Position numbers and translations under genes: made by a program
In this document: positions 1 to 4,717 of the stretch, piece after piece
Numbering within the stretch: the first letter of the stretch is position 1
Layout: each line of letters opens with the position of its first letter
DNA from: PXRE01 sp964435625
GTDB taxonomy: Archaea; Halobacteriota; Halobacteria; Halobacteriales; PXRE01
NCBI GenBank assembly: GCA_964435625.1
Contig: CAYTAG010000108.1
Span: 1 to 11,059, forward strand
Length of the DNA stretch: 11,059 bases
Direction: 5' to 3'
The notes under the pieces: generated by a model
What the model was told of the DNA's origin: nothing
The model's database searches: none
The model's input: the letters and a program-made list of their open reading frames with translations, nothing else

Positions 1-655
1 GCTGGGCCATGAGGCCGACGCCGCCACAGCCCCAGACGGCGACGGTGTCGCCGGGCTGTGGGTCCGCGAAGTCCGCGCCCATGTAGCCGGTCGCCCAGGC
101 GTCGGAGGCGAACAGCGCCTGCTCGTCGTCCAGTTCCGGGGGCACCTGGAAGCAGTTCTCGTCGGCGTGGGGCACCCGGACGTACTCGGCGTGCGAACCT
201 GCATAGCCGCCGAAGGCGTGGGTGTAGCCGTAGATGCCGGCGGTCGAGTCCCCCAGCACCGGCTCCTGCAGTTCCGCGTTCGGGTTCGTGTTGTCACACA
301 GCGACCAGAGGTCCTCGTGACAGTACGAGCACCTGCCACAGCCGACGAACGACGGGACGACCACGCGATCGCCCTCCTCGACGTCCTCGACCTTCCGGCC
401 GACTTCGGCAACCTCGCCCATGAACTCGTGGCCGATGACGTCGCCCTCCCGCATCGTCGGGAGGTAGCCGTCGATGAAGTGCAGATCCGACCCGCAGGCG
501 GTCGTCGCCGTCACCCGGAGGACCACGTCCCGCGGGTTGACGAGTTCCGGCCTGGGCACGTCGTTCACCCGGAGGTCGTTCACGCCGTGCCAGCACAGCG
601 CCTGCATCTGCCCGGTCTCGGCGGCGGCGGTGCCGCTAGCGACGTCGCCGCTCAT
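1..655 (-). CDS. Zinc-dependent alcohol/formaldehyde dehydrogenase (MDR family), 3' part beyond window
   Basis: This is a medium-chain dehydrogenase/reductase, expected to oxidise an alcohol or aldehyde adduct with NAD(P) in the cytoplasm. The first 218 residues are visible and the gene runs off the left edge. Seen in the GroES-like domain: the catalytic-zinc ligands Cys54 (TACGSDLH) and His76-Glu77 (GHEFMGE), and the structural-zinc cysteines 106, 109, 112 and 120 with Cx2Cx2Cx7C spacing. The nucleotide-binding loop GCGGVG follows at 209-214. The long segment between the zinc lobe and the Rossmann fold resembles the glutathione-(in)dependent formaldehyde dehydrogenase branch; the exact substrate cannot be read. 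The start at 655 is preferred over Met17 because its ATG overlaps the stop of the upstream SRPBCC gene (ATGA) and a strong Shine-Dalgarno GGGTGATC lies a few bases upstream. The gene is therefore very probably translationally coupled to that gene. Confidence 0.85.
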   Translation of the reverse strand, partial: MSGDVASGTAAAETGQMQALCWHGVNDLRVNDVPRPELVNPRDVVLRVTATTACGSDLHFIDGYLPTMREGDVIGHEFMGEVAEVGRKVEDVEEGDRVVVPSFVGCGRCSYCHEDLWSLCDNTNPNAELQEPVLGDSTAGIYGYTHAFGGYAGSHAEYVRVPHADENCFQVPPELDDEQALFASDAWATGYMGADFADPQPGDTVAVWGCGGVGLMAQ

Positions 656-1431
656 ACCAGATCACCCTGCCCGCGAGCGGAGGGGTTGCGCTCCAGCGTC
701 GGAATTTCGCCCGTCTCGACGAGGCTCTTGAACCGACGGAGCGCCGTACCCGCGGCCGCGTCGGGGACGAAGCCCAGGCGCTCGAACACCCACCTGCCGA
801 GGTTACCCCCGGGCGGATCCAGCCGCAGGCGCAGTGCAACCTCGGTCCCCTGGTCGCCCGGGGCCGGCCGGAACTGCACCGAGCCCTCTGCGGGCAGGGC
901 CGCGCCGTCGACCGACCGCCAGCGCAGGCGCTCGCCGGGGTCGTCCGCGACGATCCGGGCGTCCCACTCCAGGGTCCGGCCGAGGGGGCCGCGAACGCGC
1001 CAGCGGTGGCGGTCCTCGCCCGTCTGGGTTACCTCGGCGACGTGGCCGAAGACCTGCGACAGCGTTCCGGGGTCCTGCCAGCGGTCGTAGAGTTCCTCGG
1101 CGGGCAGGCCGACGGTGATCGAGCGGGTCACCTCGACGCCGTCGGTCCCGGCTTCTCGCCGCGCTCGACGCTCTGTGGCGCCCGGGGCGAGCGACCGCAG
1201 GGAGCGCCCGCGGCCGGTGAATCCGCGGTACAGCAGCCAGCCGCCGACGAGCACCATCACGACGCCGCGGAGCGAGCGCCGGGCCATCCCGATCCCGAAG
1301 AGCGTTCCGCCGACGGTGGCGGAGACGACGCGCTCGGCCATGCCGACGTCCGTCCCCTCCGTCGAACGCTCCTGGGGCCGCGCTCGGTCGGTCGGTGCCT
1401 CCGTCCGGGAGTCGTAGGGACGAGCGCTCAC
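652..1431 (-). CDS. Membrane-anchored SRPBCC (START-like) family protein with DUF2892-like N-terminus
   Basis: 259 residues, starting with GTG at 1431. A GGAGGG site eight bases upstream supports this start over Met31. Residues 1-30 are polar. Residues 31-72 (MAERVVSATVGG... to GWLLYRGFTG) look like the short two-helix DUF2892/YgaP-type membrane segment, with hydrophobic stretches near 38-49 and 55-70. Residues 97-240 resemble a SRPBCC/polyketide-cyclase-like domain: an opening strand EVTRSITV, the helix AEELYDRWQDPGTLSQVF, then alternating strands and a long C-terminal helix (TALRRFKSLVE). SRPBCC domains bind hydrophobic ligands; this one probably faces the cytoplasm at the membrane. Its stop overlaps the start of the zinc dehydrogenase in an ATGA, so the two are one transcript. 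The ligand is unknown; a role in presenting or sensing the dehydrogenase substrate is inference. Confidence 0.75.
   Translation of the reverse strand: MSARPYDSRTEAPTDRARPQERSTEGTDVGMAERVVSATVGGTLFGIGMARRSLRGVVMVLVGGWLLYRGFTGRGRSLRSLAPGATERRARREAGTDGVEVTRSITVGLPAEELYDRWQDPGTLSQVFGHVAEVTQTGEDRHRWRVRGPLGRTLEWDARIVADDPGERLRWRSVDGAALPAEGSVQFRPAPGDQGTEVALRLRLDPPGGNLGRWVFERLGFVPDAAAGTALRRFKSLVETGEIPTLERNPSARGQGDLV
660..668 (-). promoter_or_regulatory. Shine-Dalgarno site of the dehydrogenase gene
   Basis: On the minus strand the bases read AGGGTGATC, close to the archaeal 16S-complementary sequence GGAGGTGATC, and end four bases before the ATG at 655. The site lies inside the last codons of the SRPBCC gene. 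It decides the start at 655 over the internal Met17, which has no such site. Confidence 0.7.
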
Positions 1432-1439
1432 GGCGGACT

Positions 1440-1445
1440 CCCTCC
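1440..1445 (-). promoter_or_regulatory. Shine-Dalgarno site of the SRPBCC gene
   Basis: The minus strand reads GGAGGG, eight bases before the GTG start at 1431. It implies a transcript with a leader, unlike most promoters in this window. No convincing TATA box could be placed in the 250 bases upstream. Confidence 0.55.
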
Positions 1446-1638
1446 ACGACGGGTGGATGCGTCCGTCGGGGCGACGCGTTCGTTCGTGCGTTCGAGTGGC
1501 GGTTCTTCGGCTCTCTCAGGGCGGTATCGAGTCAATGACACGCGGTAACTTCCCCCACAGAAGAGTAGGGCGACGCGGCATTGTATCTTGGGTCGCCCGT
1601 CCCGGGAACGGGGTGACCCCGCCAGTCGGGGTCGAGGT

Positions 1639-1698
1639 GGCCGGGTGGGAGACGGACGGGTGCAAGGCGGCCGGGTGCGAGGCGGTCGCGTGCCGGCT
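1639..1698. repeat. Imperfect 15-base tandem repeat, about 3.7 copies
   Basis: Successive units on the plus strand read GGCCGGGTGGGAGAC (1639), GGACGGGTGCAAGGC (1654), GGCCGGGTGCGAGGC (1669) and a decayed GGTCGCGTGCCGGCT (1684). The array touches the 3' end of the HIT gene; its last unit overlaps the stop codon. It occupies part of the 265-base interval 1432-1696, in which no gene is supported. The unit is a multiple of three, so all frames stay open through it, which creates spurious repetitive peptides. It looks like a minor replication-slippage minisatellite. Confidence 0.6.
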
Positions 1699-2110
1699 AT
1701 AGTTCGGTCCGGATCGCCTCCACTACTTCCGTGGCGCGGTCCTCCTCGAGGTTGCCCCGCGGCAACTCGAAGGAGATTTCGTCGCCCTCGTTGCGGGGGA
1801 TCACGTGGACGTGGGCGTGGAACACCTCCTGGCCGGCGGCCGCGCCGTTGGTCTGGAAGAGGTTGAAGCCGTCGGGGTCCAGGGCGGCCTCCTGCGCGGC
1901 GGCGACCTCGCGGGCCGCATTGAACACGGCGGCCGTGGTCTCGGCGTCGAGGTCGGTCACCCGCTCGTGGTGGTCCTTCGGGATCACCAGGGCGTGGCCC
2001 TCCGCGGCCGGGTTCACGTCGAGGAACGCCAGCACCTCGTCGTCCTCGTAGAGGTCGTAGGAGGGCAGTTCGCCGGCGACGATGCCACAGAAGACGCAGT
2101 CCTCGCTCAT
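1697..2110 (-). CDS. HIT (histidine triad) family protein, HinT-like nucleotide hydrolase/transferase
   Basis: 137 residues, the usual length for the family. HIT proteins hydrolyse nucleoside phosphoramidates or dinucleotides in the cytoplasm. The triad HxHxH is at His98, His100 and His102 (VFHAHVHVIPR), followed by the usual proline-arginine turn. The N-terminal CVFCGIVAGE places Cys5 and Cys8 where many HIT proteins bind structural zinc, probably with a histidine of the PKDHHER segment (residues 45-51). The substrate-pocket asparagine segment NLFQTNGAAAGQ (83-94) is also typical. The start at 2110 is chosen because it gives the canonical N-terminus and a T-run lies 28 bases upstream, as in a leaderless haloarchaeal gene. 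An in-frame extension further upstream crosses the divergent HTH gene and is not credible. The gene is divergent from that HTH gene and shows no operon partner. Confidence 0.9.
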   Translation of the reverse strand: MSEDCVFCGIVAGELPSYDLYEDDEVLAFLDVNPAAEGHALVIPKDHHERVTDLDAETTAAVFNAAREVAAAQEAALDPDGFNLFQTNGAAAGQEVFHAHVHVIPRNEGDEISFELPRGNLEEDRATEVVEAIRTEL

Positions 2111-2135
2111 GGGTGGGCCTTCGGCGGGGGAGGGC

Positions 2136-2141
2136 AAAAAA
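2136..2141 (-). promoter_or_regulatory. TATA-like promoter core of the HIT gene
   Basis: A run of six T on the minus strand, centred about 28 bases before the ATG at 2110. That distance places the transcription start at or next to the start codon, so the mRNA would be leaderless. Confidence 0.5.
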
Positions 2142-2172
2142 CTGCGCCGTCGCCCTGTCAGGGGCCAGCAAC

Positions 2173-2181
2173 CAACTGTTG
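2173..2181. promoter_or_regulatory. Small palindrome CAACTGTTG in the divergent HIT/HTH region
   Basis: CAAC-T-GTTG is a perfect short inverted repeat in the 116-base divergent interval between the HIT gene and the small HTH gene, just upstream of the HTH gene's likely promoter core. It could be an operator for the HTH protein itself. The arms are only four bases, so this is weak. Confidence 0.2.
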
Positions 2182-2190
2182 AGGTGGCAG

Positions 2191-2197
2191 CCTTACC
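2191..2197 (+). promoter_or_regulatory. Possible promoter core of the small HTH gene
   Basis: CCTTACC is the only A/T-rich step in the right range, about 33 bases before the ATG at 2227. It would give a leader of a few bases at most. It is a weak match to an archaeal TATA box. Confidence 0.3.
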
Positions 2198-2226
2198 CCG
2201 TTGCAGCGCGTACGGTCTACACTTCC

Positions 2227-2649
2227 ATGACGTCACTCGACGACCCCGGCGTCTCCGGTCGCGTCCCGACCATCGAGCGGGAACTCGACGACGGGGAGCT
2301 GACGCCGACCGTCGCGTTCCGGATACTGGCGAACGAGCGCCGGCGGTTCGTCCTTTACCTGCTGGTCGACCGCGGCGGGACGGTCCCCGTCGAAGAGCTC
2401 GCCGCCCTCGTGGGCGGATACCACGCCGAGCAGAACCCGGAACGGGGGCTGCCCAGCCCGGCCCACCGGCGGCTCTACCACAACCACCTCCCGCGGCTGG
2501 CCGAACACGGCATCGTCGACTACGTCCGCGACGACGAGGCGGTGACCCTGACCGACCGCGGCGAGCAACTGGAGCCGTACCTGGCGTTCGCCAGGGAGCG
2601 CGAGCACGAGGACGTCGACGCGGTGCTGGAACGGAGCAGGCGGACGTAG
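2227..2649 (+). CDS. Small haloarchaeal HTH protein (DUF7344-like winged helix)
   Basis: 140 residues. After an acidic lead, residues 26-48 (TPTVAFRILANERRRFVLYLLVD) form the first helix pair seen in haloarchaeal DUF7344/ArsR-like proteins. A linker with VPVEELAALV (53-62) follows, then the recognition-helix region RRLYHNHLPRLAEHGIVDY (81-99) and a short wing (EAVTLTDRGEQL). This is probably a cytoplasmic DNA-binding regulator; no ligand-binding or metal site is visible. The ATG at 2227 is chosen because it gives the family-like N-terminus; an in-frame extension upstream covers the HIT promoter. It is divergent from the HIT gene and 68 bases upstream of the cupin gene, which appears to have its own promoter. 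The target is unknown; self-regulation or control of a neighbour is inference. Confidence 0.75.
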   Translation: MTSLDDPGVSGRVPTIERELDDGELTPTVAFRILANERRRFVLYLLVDRGGTVPVEELAALVGGYHAEQNPERGLPSPAHRRLYHNHLPRLAEHGIVDYVRDDEAVTLTDRGEQLEPYLAFAREREHEDVDAVLERSRRT

Positions 2650-2689
2650 GAACGCCCGCCGTCCGCACTGCCGTCCAGTGGCCTCACAC

Positions 2690-2693
2690 TTTT
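2690..2693 (+). promoter_or_regulatory. TATA-like promoter core of the cupin gene
   Basis: TTTT within CACTTTTCGGG lies 25-28 bases before the ATG at 2718, the spacing of a leaderless haloarchaeal promoter. It separates the cupin from the HTH gene upstream. Confidence 0.45.
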
Positions 2694-2717
2694 CGGGCCT
2701 CCCGTCGAACGACGACC

Positions 2718-3220
2718 ATGGAACGGGTTTCCATCGCGGCGGTCGAGCCGGCGGGCCTCGGCCGCGGCGTCGACCGCCGGGAGCTGGCCGGACCGCTCGG
2801 CGCGACCGACGTGGCGGTCAACCGGTACCGCCTCGATCCGGGCGAGCGGTTCAGCGCCGGCCTGCACGCACATCCCGACCAGGAGGAGATCTTCGTCGTC
2901 CTCGCTGGCGAGGCAACCTTCGAGACGTGGACGCCGGCCGACGGGCAATCGACGAGCGAGGCCGGCGGTGACTCCGCCGGCGGCGGTCCAGCGGGCGAAG
3001 TGGTCGTCGTGGCGAGCGAGGCCGTCAGGTTCGCCCCCGGCGAGTACCAGTCCGGCGCCAACAGCGGCGACGGGGAACTGGTGGCGCTCGCGCTCGGCGC
3101 GCCGCGGGACGGCGACGACGTGCGGATTCCGCTGGCCTGTCCCGAGTGCGGTCACGCCGACCGGCGGGCAACGGTGGTCGGCGAGACGCCTGCGCTGGTC
3201 TGCCCGGACTGCGGCGACGA
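2718..3220 (+). CDS. Cupin-domain protein with C-terminal zinc ribbon, 3' end lost in assembly gap
   Basis: 167 residues are visible before the gap. Residues 30-130 form a small cupin barrel. Motif 1 (GLHAHPDQEEIFVVLAGEATF) supplies His50, His52 and Glu56 as likely metal ligands. Motif 2 (FAPGEYQSGANSGDGE) lacks the usual histidine after PG, so a metal site would be incomplete. A glycine/serine-rich insertion (residues 73-93) interrupts the barrel. The tail carries CPECG (141-145) and CPDCG (162-166), a four-cysteine zinc ribbon. Such cupin plus ribbon proteins are seen in haloarchaea without a known reaction. Only a short C-terminus should be missing, since the second cysteine pair is nearly at the gap. 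A reading frame that continues through the N run into a helix-turn-helix domain is an artefact of the arbitrary gap length. Confidence 0.75.
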
Positions 3221-3320
3221 NNNNNNNNNNNNNNNNNNNNNNNNNNNNNNNNNNNNNNNNNNNNNNNNNNNNNNNNNNNNNNNNNNNNNNNNNNNNNNNN
3301 NNNNNNNNNNNNNNNNNNNN
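3221..3320. other. Assembly gap, 100 N
   Basis: Exactly 100 N, the conventional placeholder for a scaffold join of unknown length. The end of the cupin gene and the start of the winged-helix gene lie inside it. Distance and reading frame across it carry no information, and further genes could be missing. Confidence 0.97.
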
Positions 3321-3470
3321 TCGACCGTGAAGCGGCGGTTGAGCCGTCTCGCGGCCTACGGACTGGTCGAGAAGGTGGACGACGCTGGGTACTACGTCGT
3401 CACCGAAACCGGTGAAGCGTACCTGGCGGGGGATCTCGACCCGAGCGAACTGGAACGGCACGAGGAGTGA
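3321..3470 (+). CDS. C-terminal part of a winged-helix transcriptional regulator
   Basis: 49 residues and a stop remain after the gap. The sequence starts within the recognition helix (STVKRRLSRLAAYGLVEKV), followed by the wing (DDAGYYVVTETGEAYL) and the tail AGDLDPSELE. This is the pattern of haloarchaeal MarR/PhiH1-repressor-like winged-helix proteins, in which a strand-turn-strand with GYY precedes TxxGxxYLxGxLD. Such proteins are usually about 80-120 residues long, so roughly half is missing. It is probably a separate gene from the cupin, although the gap prevents proof. No partner gene can be named. Confidence 0.6.
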   Translation, partial: STVKRRLSRLAAYGLVEKVDDAGYYVVTETGEAYLAGDLDPSELERHEE

Positions 3471-3483
3471 ACCGGCGTCGGAG

Positions 3484-3513
3484 TCTATTTATAAGGATCT
3501 GAATTTACTTAAG
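3484..3513. promoter_or_regulatory. AT-rich island with TATA-like box between convergent genes
   Basis: Within a very GC-rich window, bases 3484-3513 are mostly A/T and include TTTATAA (3488-3494) and CTTAAG. They lie between the stop of the winged-helix gene (3470) and the stop of the minus-strand operon (3544). A/T-rich stretches between convergent archaeal genes can act in termination. The TATA-like box could instead drive a plus-strand RNA starting near 3517, antisense to the small basic-protein gene. Neither role can be decided from sequence. Confidence 0.35.
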
Positions 3514-3543
3514 GGATCGACCGTCGGGGAGGCCGATACGGAG

Positions 3544-4023
3544 TCACCCGTAGCGCGCCTGGAGTCGTTCCACCAACCGCTCGTCGACGACTTCCCAGAG
3601 GATTCCGACCGGGGTATTCGACTCGAACGTCACGGGTTCGTAGGTGTACTCCTCTTCGGGGGACTCCCGCTGCTGGTAGTGGTCCAACCCGTCGACGTGG
3701 TCGTTCTCCTGTCGGTGCCACCCGCAGTCGAAGCCGGTCCCGTCGGCGTAGTGAATCTGGAACCGGTTCGGGTCGCTATCGCGGCGAGGCCACCAGTTCA
3801 CCTGGAGGGACGCCCCGTCCGGAATTACGCCGCTAGCGAACACTCTCGTGTCAGCGGCCCCACGGATCTGTCGCCCAATGCCGGTCCCGCTTTCCTCGAA
3901 CCGGACGTCCGTGATCCCGGGGACCCGCTTCAGATTTCGGTAGAGCCGTCGCTGGATCCGTTTCCGGGCGCGACCGACCGCTCGCTCGAACGGGTCCCGG
4001 CCCGAACCTGGCGACTCGTCCAT
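3544..4023 (-). CDS. Uncharacterised small basic/beta-rich protein, putative toxin-like partner of the HTH gene
   Basis: 159 residues, not assigned to a family with certainty. Residues 13-36 form a strongly basic helix (AVGRARKRIQRRLYRNLKRV), plausible for nucleic-acid contact. The core (71-137) alternates strands (ASLQVNWWPR, RFQIHYADG) and then a histidine/aspartate-rich segment, GWHRQENDHVDGLDHYQ (101-117), with His103, Asn107, His109, Asp111 and His115. The end is PVGILWEVVDERLVERL (138-154), an amphipathic helix. A compact core of two strands, a His/Asp-rich loop and a terminal helix is reminiscent of TumE/DUF6516-type toxins, but this is inference. The start at 4023 is chosen because it lies two bases after the stop of the HTH gene; an earlier ATG at 4113 would overlap that gene by 88 bases. 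No Shine-Dalgarno is seen, so translation probably relies on reinitiation. Codons such as AGA, ATT, GTA, AAT and several CGA set it apart from its neighbours. Confidence 0.6.
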   Translation of the reverse strand: MDESPGSGRDPFERAVGRARKRIQRRLYRNLKRVPGITDVRFEESGTGIGRQIRGAADTRVFASGVIPDGASLQVNWWPRRDSDPNRFQIHYADGTGFDCGWHRQENDHVDGLDHYQQRESPEEEYTYEPVTFESNTPVGILWEVVDERLVERLQARYG

Positions 4024-4025
4024 CG

Positions 4026-4583
4026 TCAGGCCGTCGCGGACGCCCGGTCGAACTCGTCGTACCGGTCGAGGGCTTCCCGTAGCGTATCGAGTTCGTGTTC
4101 GAGCGTCGCCCACTCCGAGGCCGCCTGCCGGTACTCGCGGACTTCCTCGACCGTGGCGTCACCCTCGGCGGCTTTCGCACGGAGCGCGTCGGGGGAGTCG
4201 ACCCCGTAGCGCTCTTTGGCGTCCTGGATCCGTCGCTGGTGGTCCTCGACGTGGTCGAGCAGTTCCTCGCGGCTGTGCTCCTCGACCATGGCCGACACTT
4301 CCTGGAATCGCAACCAGGCAGCGTCGGGCTGGTACTTCGTCACGCCCCGGGCGGTCGTCGCGGTGACGACGCCGAGGTCGGCCAACAGGTCCAGATGCTC
4401 CCGCGCCGTCTGCTCGGAAACGTGCGCCTCCTCGGCGATCCAGCCCGCGGTCCGGGGTTCGGCCAGCGTGAGTGCCACGTCGATGACCCGCTCGATGCTC
4501 TTCGTTTCCTGCTTCCACCGCTCGACGCCGCGTGGCGGTCCCTTCGTTGATGATTCGTCGCCTCGCCGGGGATCGGAGTCCAT
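4026..4583 (-). CDS. Winged-helix regulator with C-terminal coiled coil (DUF7342-like), putative antitoxin
   Basis: 185 residues. A polar N-terminal tail (1-25) leads into a winged-helix domain at about 29-90: ERVIDVALTLAEPRTAGWIA, the recognition helix HVSEQTAREHLDLLADLGVV and a wing VTATTARGVTKYQPD. Residues 92-175 are almost wholly charged and helical (LRFQEVSAMVEEHSREELLD, then EEVREYRQAASEWATLEHEL and DTLREALDRY), a likely coiled coil for dimerisation or for binding a partner. This plan matches haloarchaeal DUF7342/TrmB-like HTH proteins. It is the first gene of a two-gene operon, two bases upstream of the small basic protein. DNA-binding antitoxins are often encoded first in such pairs and repress their own promoter; an inverted repeat just upstream of the start would suit this. 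Only one plausible start, at 4583, exists. The antitoxin role is inference. Confidence 0.7.
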   Translation of the reverse strand: MDSDPRRGDESSTKGPPRGVERWKQETKSIERVIDVALTLAEPRTAGWIAEEAHVSEQTAREHLDLLADLGVVTATTARGVTKYQPDAAWLRFQEVSAMVEEHSREELLDHVEDHQRRIQDAKERYGVDSPDALRAKAAEGDATVEEVREYRQAASEWATLEHELDTLREALDRYDEFDRASATA

Positions 4584-4611
4584 CCTCGGGCCAAATATTT
4601 CTCCTCCGAGG
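4584..4611 (-). promoter_or_regulatory. Inverted repeat around AAATATTT before the HTH gene (possible operator or leader hairpin)
   Basis: CCTCGG (4584-4589) and CCGAGG (4606-4611) are six-base inverted arms. They enclose 16 bases whose centre is the palindrome AAATATTT (4593-4600). The element directly abuts the ATG at 4583. It could be the operator of the HTH protein, or, if transcription starts near 4611, a hairpin of the whole leader with GGAGGAG partly in the loop. Confidence 0.4.
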
Positions 4612-4634
4612 TTAACTATGTTTGGGTGAAGTGA

Positions 4635-4640
4635 TTTAAT
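4635..4640 (-). promoter_or_regulatory. TATA-like box of the two-gene HTH operon
   Basis: The minus strand reads GATTAAATC with core ATTAAA, one of the best TATA matches in the window. Transcription would start near 4611, giving a leader of about 28 bases that coincides with the inverted repeat at 4584-4611. Confidence 0.45.
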
Positions 4641-4717
4641 CGACCGTGACCGGGAACGTGTACGAGGGCCTAACGGCTACGCTCCTTCACGGATGACGAG
4701 CCAGGACGGGGTGTCCG

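Noticed and set aside
1457..1702. 81-residue plus-strand frame with a cysteine-containing repeat
   Set aside because: The repetitive peptide is only the 15-base tandem repeat translated. There is no promoter or family resemblance, and it runs into the HIT stop region.
1697..2668. 323-residue version of the HIT protein
   Set aside because: The extra N-terminus is arginine-rich antisense of the divergent HTH gene. The canonical HIT start at 2110 has a promoter core 28 bases upstream.
2082..3470. 462-residue open frame covering HTH, cupin, gap and winged helix
   Set aside because: It uses a wrong frame through the small HTH gene and crosses a placeholder gap.
3544..4113. 189-residue version of the small module protein starting at 4113
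   Set aside because: It would overlap the HTH gene by 88 bases, and its extra 30 residues look like out-of-frame sequence. The ATG at 4023 follows the HTH stop by two bases.
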